Shown: piece by piece, positions 35,413-45,199 of the stretch
Position numbering within the stretch: the stretch's first letter is position 1
Layout of the letters: each line of letters starts with the position of its first letter
Assembly (NCBI GenBank): GCA_965223725.1
Contig: CBDCXE010000001.1
Coordinates: 186,001-250,000 of the forward strand
DNA length: 64,000 nt
Direction: 5' to 3'
From: CBDCXE01 sp965223725 [NCBI: Nitrospinota bacterium]
Lineage (GTDB): Bacteria > Nitrospinota_A > UBA7883
Program-made: the position numbers and the translations under genes
The notes under the pieces: model-generated
Databases searched by the model: none
Told to the model about the DNA's origin: nothing
The model's input: only the letters and a program-made list of their open reading frames with translations

Positions 35413-37722
35413 ATGGTAGAACTGGAAACTCTGGGTCGCTTTAAAATAATAAGCGAGCTGGGCCGGGGCGGTATGGGTATCGTCCTGAAAGGGAAAGACC
35501 CAAGGATCGACCGCATGGTCGCCATTAAGATTATCCGCCGTGAAACCCTGGGTGATGCCCAGCAGAGCAGTGAACTGCTGGACCGGTTCTATATAGAAGC
35601 GAAAGCTGCAGGCAAGCTGACACACCCCAGAATCGTCACAATATATGAAGCTGGCGAAACGGACGATATGAGCTTTATTGTGATGGAATACGTTAATGGC
35701 GACGACCTGTCCAACATCATAGGTAAAGCAGGCCAGCTACCTTATAAGCGAGTGATAAAGCAGATGTTACAGATTGCCGATGGCTTGGGGTACGCCCATG
35801 AAAGCGATATCATCCATCGTGATGTGAAACCGGGCAACATTCTGGTTCAAAAAGGTGACAATATTAAAATTACAGATTTTGGACTGGCCAGGCTTCAATC
35901 GACAGGCTCTGTTACGCAGACGGGCCACGCAGTTGGATCTCCCATATATATGTCTCCGGAACAGGTGCAGGGCCAGTATGTTGATAGTCGGTCAGACATT
36001 TTTAGCCTGGGCGCCATGATGTATGAAATGCTGACCGGGATAAGGCCCTTTGAAGGCGATTCCATTACAGGCACGATATTCAAGATTATTATGGACGAAC
36101 CCTCGCCTCCGTCAAAACTGGTTCCTGGAATACCAAATTCTGTGGATAGGGTTGTGATGAAGCTTTTGGAAAAAGAGCCAGAAAAGAGATACCAGACCTG
36201 CAAAGAGCTGATAGCGGACTTGGAAAAACTCGATTCCGCCAAAAGTAACTTTATCGATTTAACAAAATCTGACAGTACCAAAACCACTGACTTTTTACAT
36301 GGAGGAATCCCGGATATCGAAAATGACGATGAAACAGAGTATATGCCGGAGCCAAGGCGAAGTAGCAGGGGCATTGGCGTGTTTGCCGGGTTTATGGTTG
36401 TGTTGGCGCTGGCCGGAATGTGGTGGTATATAAATGATAAAGAAGTCAATCTGGCAGACACATTTATACTGCCTGACACAGATGAAGTAGTGGCCACCCC
36501 AACCGAAATACAGGAAGAGGCTATCGCTGAGCCAGAGGATACAACAAGAACGATTGGCAAAGTGAAAGAACCGGTTGAAACTGTAAGTTCCGCTAAACCG
36601 CCAAAAGATAAGGTTCCGACTGCGGTAGCGGAGGTGGAAAAGTCTGTTTTTTCCATAGCGTCATCTGTGGGAGGGGAAGTTTTTGTGGATGGTGTATCCA
36701 TTGGCAAGTCTCCTTTGGACGATTATTCAATAGATGCCGGTAACCACGAGATTGAAGTGGTGGCTTTGTATCATGAGCCGTGGAAAAAAAGCGTCACCGT
36801 GAAGCCAGGAGAGCGACTGGATATGTCGGCGGATCTAAAACTGGCCGGAGGAGCTGTTGTCATCGAATCGGACCCGGAAGGCTCGACGGTCTACCTCGAT
36901 GGCAAGGAGATTGGCGTAACACCTATGATTGTAGGTGACCTGGTCGAAGGCGAACATGAATTTGCGGTGGAAAGCGAAGGCTTTACCCGGTTTAGCAAAA
37001 AGATTTCTATCACAAACAAAAAGCCTGAAAAACTGATCGCTAAACTGAAAAGGCCACCTGGGCGGCTGTCGATTATTTCCGTCTCTGGCGCGGAAATATC
37101 TGTAAACGGAGAGCCGGTAGGGCTCGCGCCAAAAGCGCTGAAGCTGGCAAAGGGTACGTATACAGTTGAAGTAACCAAAAGCGGATATGAACCGTATAAA
37201 AAGAGTATTGCCATTGAATACGGTGAAAAAGCTTCGATAAATGCAAACCTTGTAAAAATGAACGTTGGCTCGTTGCGTATCATCGCGATTCCATGGGCAG
37301 ATATTTATGTTAATGGCAAGAAAATAGGCACGACACCGAAGGTGATTGACAATGTACAAGCGGGTGATGTGACCATCAAGTTGCTAAACCCTGGTTATAG
37401 TCCATGGCACAAAATTATTAAATTGGAAAGAGGCCAGCGCCTGACCGTGTCGCATGCTTTTGAACGGTCGGAAGCCAGACAGGATGATAATCAGGCGCAA
37501 GAGCCGATAATCGACGACAACGCTGTGGGCTCATTGAAGGTTACATCCAGGATCGAGGGTTATGTTTTTGTGGATGGCAACCCGGTGGGCAAGACACCGG
37601 TGGTTTTGACCAATATTCAAACGGGCGCACATACCGTTGTTCTAAAGCGAAGGGGTATGCCAGACTATAATCGCGAAATAAACGTGGTCGACGGTATAGT
37701 CACACGGTTAGTAATAGAATAA
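35413..37722 (+). CDS. Membrane Ser/Thr protein kinase with five PEGA domains
   Basis: This 769-aa kinase has the glycine loop LGRGGMGIV, Lys39, HRDVKPGN (Asp137), DFG at 155-157 and SPE at 181-183. All catalytic residues are present. A membrane helix (about 321-340) separates it from an extracytoplasmic half made of five PEGA repeats, whose consensus is VFVDG..IGKTP...L..G.H. The architecture is that of the kinase at 23189 but with three more PEGA units. The TPR/PEGA/FN3 gene begins 10 bp downstream and is probably co-transcribed. Confidence 0.94.
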   Translation: MVELETLGRFKIISELGRGGMGIVLKGKDPRIDRMVAIKIIRRETLGDAQQSSELLDRFYIEAKAAGKLTHPRIVTIYEAGETDDMSFIVMEYVNGDDLSNIIGKAGQLPYKRVIKQMLQIADGLGYAHESDIIHRDVKPGNILVQKGDNIKITDFGLARLQSTGSVTQTGHAVGSPIYMSPEQVQGQYVDSRSDIFSLGAMMYEMLTGIRPFEGDSITGTIFKIIMDEPSPPSKLVPGIPNSVDRVVMKLLEKEPEKRYQTCKELIADLEKLDSAKSNFIDLTKSDSTKTTDFLHGGIPDIENDDETEYMPEPRRSSRGIGVFAGFMVVLALAGMWWYINDKEVNLADTFILPDTDEVVATPTEIQEEAIAEPEDTTRTIGKVKEPVETVSSAKPPKDKVPTAVAEVEKSVFSIASSVGGEVFVDGVSIGKSPLDDYSIDAGNHEIEVVALYHEPWKKSVTVKPGERLDMSADLKLAGGAVVIESDPEGSTVYLDGKEIGVTPMIVGDLVEGEHEFAVESEGFTRFSKKISITNKKPEKLIAKLKRPPGRLSIISVSGAEISVNGEPVGLAPKALKLAKGTYTVEVTKSGYEPYKKSIAIEYGEKASINANLVKMNVGSLRIIAIPWADIYVNGKKIGTTPKVIDNVQAGDVTIKLLNPGYSPWHKIIKLERGQRLTVSHAFERSEARQDDNQAQEPIIDDNAVGSLKVTSRIEGYVFVDGNPVGKTPVVLTNIQTGAHTVVLKRRGMPDYNREINVVDGIVTRLVIE

Positions 37723-37732
37723 AGTAGTTAAG

Positions 37733-40486
37733 ATGATATCAGTCTCCATAAGGATATCGATATGGCTGTTTATATTTTTTGTTTGCCAACTGGCGCCGTC
37801 GACGCTACCGGCTTTGGCCCAGGAACAGGTGGGCAAAGCGCTCATCGAAGATGGACGCAAGCTGTACCAAAGGGGTGAGTTTCCTGAGGCCTACAGCAAG
37901 CTGAAAAGTTCATTATCTTTACTAGACAAACCAGGGGACAAAGCGCAGGCGCACCTGCTTTTGGGCGCGGTGCATATGGCCATGGGTAATGGTGAACTAG
38001 CCCAACAAGAATTTATAACAACAGTCAGGCTTGATCCGGAGTTGAAGCTTGCTCCCAAAGATTATCAACCCGCTGTCATCAAGCGATACAATCAGGCCAA
38101 AGCGGCTATTTTAGGGGCCATTATCGTTCAGACGGCGCCCTCGGGCGCGCATGTTTATATAGATAATGAATACAAAGGATTAAGCCCTGCCACCATGGAC
38201 AATATTCAATCTGGCGCGCACACCATAAAGGTGGTTAAAAAAAATTATCATATAGAGCAAAGGGATATTACAGTTAACCCGCTGGAAAGGACAGAACTGT
38301 TACTGGAGCTGAATGTCATCGATCCTGATGTTGTAGCGACAACAAATAATATCTATACGGAACCTATTGATTCAGACATCCCATCGCCAGATGACGCGCC
38401 CCCCAACATTTTCCACACGCCTGTTATCGCTAGTTCAGACGCTTCCAAACTGGTTATCAAAACAAAAATCATCGATAACCAGAACCTCCGGAGCGCGACG
38501 CTTTTCTATCGCCGGGCGATTGAACAAAACTACCTGCGCCAGGAGATGGAAACAGATGAGCCTGAAGACTCCTATATCGCCGCTGTCCCGGAAATTTTTA
38601 TGACAGCTAAAGAGATCCACTATTACATAGCGGCCGAAGATGAAACAGGTAATATTCAATACTCCGGGACCTCGGAATATCCTCACGTGGTGAAAATATT
38701 CAAGGTAATCTCCCGACGGGATGGATATGTGGTGGAGCGAAAGGGCGAAGGCAGGAAGCTTGCCAAAACTGTCACTGTAAACGTCGGCTCGATGAAAGGG
38801 TATGAAAAAGATCAGGCGTTGTATATTTTCACCGACGATGACAAGGTGATCGACCCGGAGACCGGTATGGTGCTGCGGATAAACCAGAAACTGCTGGGCA
38901 AAATAAAAATCACTATAGTCGGCGCCACCAGCTCCCAGGCTAAAATCGTCAAGGAAACATCGAAGGGCGCCATAACAACTGGCGCATTGATAAGGGCGCG
39001 CCCGAGCGCTCCTAAAAATGTAAAGGGCTCATTCGAAAAGTCGGGCCAGATAAATGTGTCGTGGGATGAAAATCCGGAGCCGGAAGTCAATGGCTATATT
39101 GTCTATCGATCAGATAATCAGAGTGGACCGTTTGTGGAGGCAGGCAAGACAAGAGGCAGGGACCACACTGAATTCAAGGATAGGCGCTCCCGCCGAAATA
39201 TCATCGATGATAACAGTAACTATTATTACATGATCAGCGCCATAAATGATGAAAAGGAAAAATCTGACCTGTCCAAATCGGCGCTGGTTGTGGCAAGGGG
39301 CGGCCCAGAGCCGCCGGAAAATATGAACGTAACCTCCGGCATGATACGTCAAATCCACCTCGGCTGGCAGCCCAGCGGCGATAAAGAGGCTGCTGGATAT
39401 AAAATTATGCGATCTGACCTGAAAAATGGTGAATATACAGAACTGGCGGTCATAGAGTCGACCGAAGGTGACGCCTTCGTGGATAAGCCAGACAATGAAA
39501 CCGGACATCAACTGGAAGATGGAAAGCTGTACTGGTACAAGATGCTATCTTTCAACAAGGCTGGCGCTAATGGTAAAGCAACAGAGCCTTTAGAAGGTTT
39601 TTCCCGGCAAAAGCCTGCAACACCTGCCAATTTTCATGTGTCAGATTCCTCTGCTCGAACTGTCACCCTCGCATGGGAGAAAAGCGTCGATCAGGAAATA
39701 ACCGGATATCGCATATACAAAAACAGCAAACCGACGGGCGATTTTATACTGTTGAAAGTGATCGCAGATAACAGCGCCACAGAATATATTGACCAGTTCA
39801 GCCGGCGCGACAACAAAAAAGATGGAACCAGCTACTTCTACAGAATCACGGCTGTTAATAATGGTGGTGTAGAGTCAAAACTTAGCGACACCGTTCGAGG
39901 GGTCGCATTCGCGCCTCCTCTGGCGCCCAAGAATGTTATAGCTATATCTGCCCTTGTGAAACAGGTCACGCTTTCATGGGATTTGGCGACAGGCTCCAAG
40001 GTGACCGGCTATACAATTTATCGCGGTGAATCTGCAAATGATATGAAACTGTTGAAAAAAATCAATGACAGCAGCATCACGCAATATCACGACAAAGGTG
40101 GGTGGAGCGCTCGACTGAAGGATGGCGCCGATTACTATTATACGGTTAAATCGGTGAACAGCGCGCAGATTGAAAGCGTTGAAAATGAACAAGTGATGGC
40201 GACAACCAAAAAGGTCCCCTCGCCGCCCCAGGGTTTAACTTTCTCTGCTACCGAGACATCGATCACTTTAAAATGGGATCAAAACCCGGAACCGGATATA
40301 TCGCATTACAACATTTACTCCGATGGATTTTTTGGTAAACGAAAAATCGGAACAACGGAAAACAGTAGTTATGCCATAGGGAATCTCAGCCCAGGCACAG
40401 AATACACCTACGCGGTCAAAGCCGTTGGCCAGTCTGGATTGATCAGCGGTTATTCCGCAATGGTCAAAACCAGAACCTTGAAATAG
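37733..40486 (+). CDS. Secreted TPR-PEGA-fibronectin III repeat protein
   Basis: This 917-aa protein has a signal peptide ending near ALAQ (about residue 30) and TPR-like helices (about 35-125). One PEGA domain (about 130-195; GAHVYIDNEYKGLSPATM) follows, then a beta-rich middle and five fibronectin type III domains (about 420-917). Those are marked by recurring GYxIYR and W/S-W motifs such as GYIVYRS, GYRIYKN and GYTIYRG. It should be a periplasmic or outer-surface scaffold. Its PEGA domain and position right after a PEGA kinase suggest that the two act together, possibly sensing envelope structure. Confidence 0.9.
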   Translation: MISVSIRISIWLFIFFVCQLAPSTLPALAQEQVGKALIEDGRKLYQRGEFPEAYSKLKSSLSLLDKPGDKAQAHLLLGAVHMAMGNGELAQQEFITTVRLDPELKLAPKDYQPAVIKRYNQAKAAILGAIIVQTAPSGAHVYIDNEYKGLSPATMDNIQSGAHTIKVVKKNYHIEQRDITVNPLERTELLLELNVIDPDVVATTNNIYTEPIDSDIPSPDDAPPNIFHTPVIASSDASKLVIKTKIIDNQNLRSATLFYRRAIEQNYLRQEMETDEPEDSYIAAVPEIFMTAKEIHYYIAAEDETGNIQYSGTSEYPHVVKIFKVISRRDGYVVERKGEGRKLAKTVTVNVGSMKGYEKDQALYIFTDDDKVIDPETGMVLRINQKLLGKIKITIVGATSSQAKIVKETSKGAITTGALIRARPSAPKNVKGSFEKSGQINVSWDENPEPEVNGYIVYRSDNQSGPFVEAGKTRGRDHTEFKDRRSRRNIIDDNSNYYYMISAINDEKEKSDLSKSALVVARGGPEPPENMNVTSGMIRQIHLGWQPSGDKEAAGYKIMRSDLKNGEYTELAVIESTEGDAFVDKPDNETGHQLEDGKLYWYKMLSFNKAGANGKATEPLEGFSRQKPATPANFHVSDSSARTVTLAWEKSVDQEITGYRIYKNSKPTGDFILLKVIADNSATEYIDQFSRRDNKKDGTSYFYRITAVNNGGVESKLSDTVRGVAFAPPLAPKNVIAISALVKQVTLSWDLATGSKVTGYTIYRGESANDMKLLKKINDSSITQYHDKGGWSARLKDGADYYYTVKSVNSAQIESVENEQVMATTKKVPSPPQGLTFSATETSITLKWDQNPEPDISHYNIYSDGFFGKRKIGTTENSSYAIGNLSPGTEYTYAVKAVGQSGLISGYSAMVKTRTLK

Positions 40487-40498
40487 TCTTCTCCTAGC

Positions 40499-41161
40499 GT
40501 GTCGATGACAGCCAATTTTAAACGCAGAAAACGCTGGATAATCAAGCTTGGCGGCAGCCTGGGCGGCACTAAAACCATCGACATGCTGGCCAATACGATC
40601 GACAAGCTATCACTGGAATTCAGCCTTGTGATTTTGCCCGGCGGTGGCGAATATGCAGATTTCATCCGCGAGAAAAGCAAATCCATAAAGGCGACGGAAA
40701 AGACAACCCACGCCCAGGCGGTTTTGGCCACTGCCCAGTATGGGCATTATCTGGCCAGTATAATAAGGCAAAGTGTGATCGCGCATAGTAATGCAGATGT
40801 TAATAAAGCGTTACAGCAAAACAAGACTCCTGTTTTCATTCCATACCCTTTGGCGCTGGACTGCAACAAAGTGCCAGCCTCCTGGGACGCTACGTCGGAT
40901 ACCATATCGGCCGTTGTATGCCAGGAGCTTCGGTTTGGCGGTCTCATCCTATTGAAAAGTGTTGATGGTATCATGATCGACGGAAAGCTCGCGCCAACAG
41001 TGACCAGAAATGAAGCGACTAGGAGCGGTGTGGTGGACCCATTGTTTTGCAGGCGCCTTGGCGAAGGGTGGGATGTCTGCATAATCAATGGCCGGCATCC
41101 GGAGCGGTTGGAAGATATTGTAACAACCGGATCAGCAATTATGACCAGAATTGTAACCTAA
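40499..41161 (+). CDS. Amino acid kinase family protein, MfnE-like
   Basis: This 220-aa protein belongs to the amino acid kinase superfamily, with WIIKLGGSLGG at the N-terminus and LVILPGGGEYADFIR after it. LLKSVDGIMIDGKL lies in the nucleotide-binding half. It most resembles the aspartokinase-like proteins related to MfnE, which phosphorylate a furan alcohol in methanofuran synthesis. No other methanofuran or methanopterin gene is present here, so the substrate is uncertain. The GTG at 40499 or the ATG at 40505 may be the start. It follows the FN3 protein by 12 bp. Confidence 0.8.
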   Translation: MSMTANFKRRKRWIIKLGGSLGGTKTIDMLANTIDKLSLEFSLVILPGGGEYADFIREKSKSIKATEKTTHAQAVLATAQYGHYLASIIRQSVIAHSNADVNKALQQNKTPVFIPYPLALDCNKVPASWDATSDTISAVVCQELRFGGLILLKSVDGIMIDGKLAPTVTRNEATRSGVVDPLFCRRLGEGWDVCIINGRHPERLEDIVTTGSAIMTRIVT

Positions 41162-41290
41162 CCAGCCGGCGCTGATAAATAACAGGCCCCGATTACGCTT
41201 GTGGATGCCTGGAATTGCTGATAAAGTTGGTAGGCAAAGAGGCAAAACTTGCCGTCGAATCGAACACTCGTTTTTTAACAGGAGGTCGCC

Positions 41291-41500
41291 GTGACTAACA
41301 GTGTATATAAAGTGATAGAAGTGATAGGCGCCAGTGAAAAAAGCTGGGAAGACGCCGCAACAGCCGCAATTAAAACAGCCGGCAAATCCCTTGATGATCT
41401 GCGTATTGCAGAGGTCGTCAAGCAGGACATCAAGATCGAAGATGAAAAACCAATTCAGTTCAGGACAAAACTGCGGCTATCTTTCAAGTATAAAGAATAA
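41291..41500 (+). CDS. Dodecin flavoprotein
   Basis: Dodecins are dodecameric hollow-sphere proteins that store or buffer flavins. The 69-aa size and the sequence VYKVIEVIGASEKSWEDAA, followed by the central beta strands (EVVKQDIKIE, FRTKLRLSFKY), identify it. The GTG start has an excellent GGAGGT ribosome-binding site seven bases upstream. It stands alone between the MfnE-like gene and mqnC, which converges on it. Confidence 0.94.
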   Translation: MTNSVYKVIEVIGASEKSWEDAATAAIKTAGKSLDDLRIAEVVKQDIKIEDEKPIQFRTKLRLSFKYKE

Positions 41501-41539
41501 ACAGCTATACGTGGGCGGTGTTTCATCGCGCCACTTGCG

Positions 41540-42607
41540 TCATATTTGTTCGATCAGCTCATAATACAAATTGCGTCGTTTTGGCGTCATACCGGCTGAT
41601 TCGACAATTTTTCTGATCTCCTTCTCTGACAGCCGAAACGTTACCCCGGCGGCCTTCACAACATTTTCCTCTATCATTGTAGAGCCCATATCATTCGCGC
41701 CGCACAGCAGGGCAAGTTGGGCCACCTTTGGGCCCTGGGTCACCCAAGAAGCCTGGATATTGTCTATGTTGTCCAGATATAACCGGCTTATGGCAAGGGT
41801 CTTCAGATAATCGAATCCGCCGCTCTCCACAACGTTATCAATAGCAGTGTTATCCGGCTGGAACGTCCAGGGAATAAAAGCTGTAAACCCGCCTGTCTCG
41901 TCCTGCAGATTCCGGAGCCTGCGAAAGCTTTCGACCCTTTCGCCCACGGTTTCAATATGCCCGAACATCATCGTGGCCGTGGTCCGCATACCAGCATTGT
42001 GCGCCTTGCGCATTACATCTATCCATTCATCGGCGGAACATTTACCCGGGCTTAGTTCATTACGCACCCGGTCGGACAATATCTCCGCTCCGCCACCCGG
42101 TATGGAATCCAGCCCTGCGTCGCGCAGTCGGATGATCGTCTCCGCAACGCTCAGCTCGCTCAATTGCGCGATATGGCAAATTTCCGGCGGTGACAGGGCA
42201 TGGATATGGATATCGTGGTCTTCCTTTATACCCCGGAACATCTCTTCATACCAATCGATTTTATGGCGGTTGGTATGGCCCCCCTGCATTAATATCTGCG
42301 ACCCACCCAACGCTTTTGTTTCCTCGATTTTTTTATTCAGTTCATCTTGGGTCAGGACATAGCCATCATCACCGCTATCCGGTGTGTAAAAGGCGCAGAA
42401 CAGACAGCCGGCCACGCAATAGTTGGTATAGTTGATATTCCGGTCAATAATATAAGTGACGATAGGTTCCGGGTTTTTACGTTTGCGCATATCGTTGGCC
42501 GCCTGCCCGATGCCCAGCAAATCGTCCGACCCAAACAGCGCCAGAGCATCCTCATCGCCCAACCGCGTCCCATCTTCGATCGACTTTATAATATGGTCAA
42601 TCGACAT
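41540..42607 (-). CDS. mqnC: Cyclic dehypoxanthinyl futalosine synthase
   Basis: MqnC is the radical SAM enzyme that cyclises dehypoxanthine futalosine in the futalosine route to menaquinone. The cluster cysteines are in CVAGCLFCAFY. Other family blocks are ILMQGGHTNRHKIDWYE, DSIPGGGAEIL and TTATMMFGHIET. I start it at the ATG at 42607, giving 355 aa. The frame runs back to 42754, but that part overlaps the CBS gene and is not protein-like. The start overlaps the end of the CBS-domain gene by 11 bp, so it is the last gene of that run. Other mqn genes are not in the window. Confidence 0.94.
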   Translation of the reverse strand: MSIDHIIKSIEDGTRLGDEDALALFGSDDLLGIGQAANDMRKRKNPEPIVTYIIDRNINYTNYCVAGCLFCAFYTPDSGDDGYVLTQDELNKKIEETKALGGSQILMQGGHTNRHKIDWYEEMFRGIKEDHDIHIHALSPPEICHIAQLSELSVAETIIRLRDAGLDSIPGGGAEILSDRVRNELSPGKCSADEWIDVMRKAHNAGMRTTATMMFGHIETVGERVESFRRLRNLQDETGGFTAFIPWTFQPDNTAIDNVVESGGFDYLKTLAISRLYLDNIDNIQASWVTQGPKVAQLALLCGANDMGSTMIEENVVKAAGVTFRLSEKEIRKIVESAGMTPKRRNLYYELIEQI

Positions 42608-43871
42608 CTTCTTCCCCGTCACTTTCCTGTTTAATACGCAAATCCTCAAGCTCCACAGACATGATCTTCCGCGGGGTAGCGTCGAGCACAGTGAACAGGT
42701 ATGACCCGATGGCGACCCTCTCCCGCTTCTTCGGGATCCTCTCCAGCGCTTCATTCAGAAACCCGCCCAAGGTTTCATAATCGCCCACCGGCAGGTCAAA
42801 CCCAAGCTCATCGTTAATGCTGTCCACTTCCATGGAGGCGTCTATTATATATCTGCTCTCATCCAGCTTTTCGTGGGATTTAACTGTCGTGTCATATTCA
42901 TCTTCAATATCACCGACGATCTCCTCCAGCAAATCCTCGACCGTAACAACCCCTATTCCGGCGCCATACTCATCCACCACAACACCGAAATGCACACCAG
43001 ACTCCTGCATCTCCGTGAGCAGATGGGCGTTTTTCTTAGCCGATGGCACATAATAGGCCGGGCTCATTATATCGCTGACTACCTGGCTTTGATCCTGATG
43101 GCGCAATATGTCAAACGCGCTGACCACGCCGATAATATTGAATATTCGTTCATTGTACACAGGCAACCGGGAATATCCGGTCTCCGCTATGCGTGTCTTC
43201 ACCTCACCTATGGTAGAAGCATCCGATACAGCCACCACATTGACCAGCGGCTGCATGGCGGTCTCCACGTTGTTGGTGCCGAATGCGAATATGCGATCGA
43301 TCATCTTTTTCTCTTCGGTATCCAGGTTGAGCTTGCTTTCGGAAAGTTTTGTGAGCAGCCGGATCTCATCCCGGGATGTGTATGTGATCCTCACCTCCTT
43401 TTGCCGCAGTATATATTTGATGATCAGCTGGGAAATAAATGTCGTGATCGTCAGAACCGGCGTGAACACCCATTGGAAAAACTTTAGTGGGCGCGTAATG
43501 TACGGCCCCAGCGCTTCCGCGTTCGGGCGAAAAACGGCCTTCGGTACAATTTCACCCAGGATCAGTGTCAACGGACCCATCACCAGAAACGCATACAGGT
43601 CCGCCTTTGCGCCGTACAGGTTGGCAAAGTAGGCGGTCGCTACCGCAGAGCCTGCGAACACAGACAAGTTGGTGCCCACAGATGTGGTCCCGAACACATT
43701 TTCAGGGGTTTTCAATAGTCCGCTTATTTCAGTGGCGAATTTGGAGCCGCTCTCCGCCAGGCGACGCAGCCGGATTTTGCTTAACGAAACCAGCGCCAGT
43801 TCACTGCCAGAGAAAAAACCTTCCGCCAGCAGAAAAAACAGGACAAGAAATATGGTGGTTGTTATCTCCAT
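42597..43871 (-). CDS. CorC/HlyC-type CNNM and CBS domain membrane protein
   Basis: This 424-aa protein has an N-terminal CNNM (DUF21) membrane domain (about 1-190) and a pair of CBS domains (about 205-325). A C-terminal CorC_HlyC domain (about 340-420) completes it. Such proteins act in Mg/Co efflux or Mg homeostasis and are also annotated as hemolysin-like. GVHFGVVVDEYGAGIGVV and DLLEEIVGDIEDEYD are the CBS signatures. It starts directly after the stop of a paralogue with the same architecture, so the pair is a tandem duplication and may form a heterodimer. Confidence 0.92.
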   Translation of the reverse strand: MEITTTIFLVLFFLLAEGFFSGSELALVSLSKIRLRRLAESGSKFATEISGLLKTPENVFGTTSVGTNLSVFAGSAVATAYFANLYGAKADLYAFLVMGPLTLILGEIVPKAVFRPNAEALGPYITRPLKFFQWVFTPVLTITTFISQLIIKYILRQKEVRITYTSRDEIRLLTKLSESKLNLDTEEKKMIDRIFAFGTNNVETAMQPLVNVVAVSDASTIGEVKTRIAETGYSRLPVYNERIFNIIGVVSAFDILRHQDQSQVVSDIMSPAYYVPSAKKNAHLLTEMQESGVHFGVVVDEYGAGIGVVTVEDLLEEIVGDIEDEYDTTVKSHEKLDESRYIIDASMEVDSINDELGFDLPVGDYETLGGFLNEALERIPKKRERVAIGSYLFTVLDATPRKIMSVELEDLRIKQESDGEEDVD

Positions 43872-45170
43872 CTAATCTTCCACTTCTTCCGCCTTCTCTA
43901 CCGGATCATTGTTTGGCGCCGCTTCCTTTACCCTTAATTCGGTGATGCGGTGCCCTTTTACCTTCTCCACGATAAACTTCCATCCATCGCTCTCCACCTT
44001 CTCCCCCCACCGGGGCGCCCTGCCGAACAGGTGAAACACAAACCCGCCAATGGTCTCTATATCTTCATGCTTTATATCCGCGCCCAGCAGCTCGTTAAAC
44101 CTGTCGATACGCAGCGACGCCGGCACGCGAAACGAGCCAGCCCCAAACCGGATCACTTCGTCGCCGTTTCTGTTCTGTCCGTTTTGGCTCTCCCCCACCA
44201 GCTCTTCCAGAATATCGTCCATGGTGACCACGCCCTGCACGCCGCCATACTCATCCATCACCACGGCGATATGCGATTTTCTGCTTTTAAACTCGTTTAA
44301 AAGTTCCTTTATCATGATCGTTTCCGGCACGATGTACGGCTCACGGAGAAGGCTTTGCAATGTCATGTTGGCAGGGGGCGGATAATCGAGCTTCAGGAAA
44401 TCTTTTTTAAACAGGATCCCCGCTATGTTGTCTATGGTCTTGTCATAGACCGGCGCGCGGGCGAAATAAGATTGCGCCATCTCGTCCCACGCATCTTTCA
44501 GCGGTGTGGAGAGCTCGATCGCCAGGATATCTGTCCGCGGTGTCATCACCTCCGTCGCCGCCACATCGCCCAGCTCGAACACGTTATGGATCATCTCTTT
44601 CTCGCCTTCGTTGATGATCCCCTCGTCGGCGCTCTCTTCCATCAGCGACTTCAGATCGTCTTCGCTGAGCATCACGCCCTCCGCGCCCGCGGCGCCGCCG
44701 CCAAAAATACGCGCTATTATTGTAGCTATCCAGGTGACCACCACCTGAACCGGCCAGACGATCCACATGAAAATTGTCAGGGGATACGCCGCCATCAACG
44801 ACCATCGCTCATTGTTGGAATGCGCGAACGCCTTCGGCACGATTTCTCCAAATATTAACAGCACAAACACACCGACGCCTAATGCTATGGCGACCCCCAG
44901 CTCCCCGAATATCTCCAGCGCGATAAACGTGGCTATGGTGGATATGGCGACATTGATCAGCTCGTTGCCGATATATATGGTTACCAGCAGGCGTTGCGGG
45001 CGGGCCAATAGCTCCTCCACTTTTCTGCCAAAGGCTCCATTGGCCTCTTTCAGTTTGGAAATCTGATAGCGGGTTAGCGAGAAGAGGGCTATGTCACATC
45101 CGGCGAAAAACGCAGAGCCTGCCAGCAAAATAACCAGCGCCAGCAGACGCGCTATTGACGATTCGTCCAT
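43872..45170 (-). CDS. CorC/HlyC-type CNNM and CBS domain membrane protein (paralogue)
   Basis: This is the upstream member of the tandem pair, 432 aa with the same domain order. The CBS signature is HIAVVMDEYGGVQGVVTMDD, followed by ILEELVGE. The C-terminal CorC_HlyC domain has IGGFVFHLFGRAPRWGE. It lies 29 bp after the M16 peptidase gene stop on the same strand, so the five genes from 48215 to 41540 may be one transcript. Confidence 0.92.
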   Translation of the reverse strand: MDESSIARLLALVILLAGSAFFAGCDIALFSLTRYQISKLKEANGAFGRKVEELLARPQRLLVTIYIGNELINVAISTIATFIALEIFGELGVAIALGVGVFVLLIFGEIVPKAFAHSNNERWSLMAAYPLTIFMWIVWPVQVVVTWIATIIARIFGGGAAGAEGVMLSEDDLKSLMEESADEGIINEGEKEMIHNVFELGDVAATEVMTPRTDILAIELSTPLKDAWDEMAQSYFARAPVYDKTIDNIAGILFKKDFLKLDYPPPANMTLQSLLREPYIVPETIMIKELLNEFKSRKSHIAVVMDEYGGVQGVVTMDDILEELVGESQNGQNRNGDEVIRFGAGSFRVPASLRIDRFNELLGADIKHEDIETIGGFVFHLFGRAPRWGEKVESDGWKFIVEKVKGHRITELRVKEAAPNNDPVEKAEEVED

Positions 45171-45199
45171 ATCATAATCATAATATCGGCGATAACTGG

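Noticed and set aside
42608-42754. N-terminal extension of MqnC
   Set aside because: The extra codons overlap the conserved end of the CBS-domain gene and are basic, low-quality sequence; MqnC homology starts at MSIDHI.
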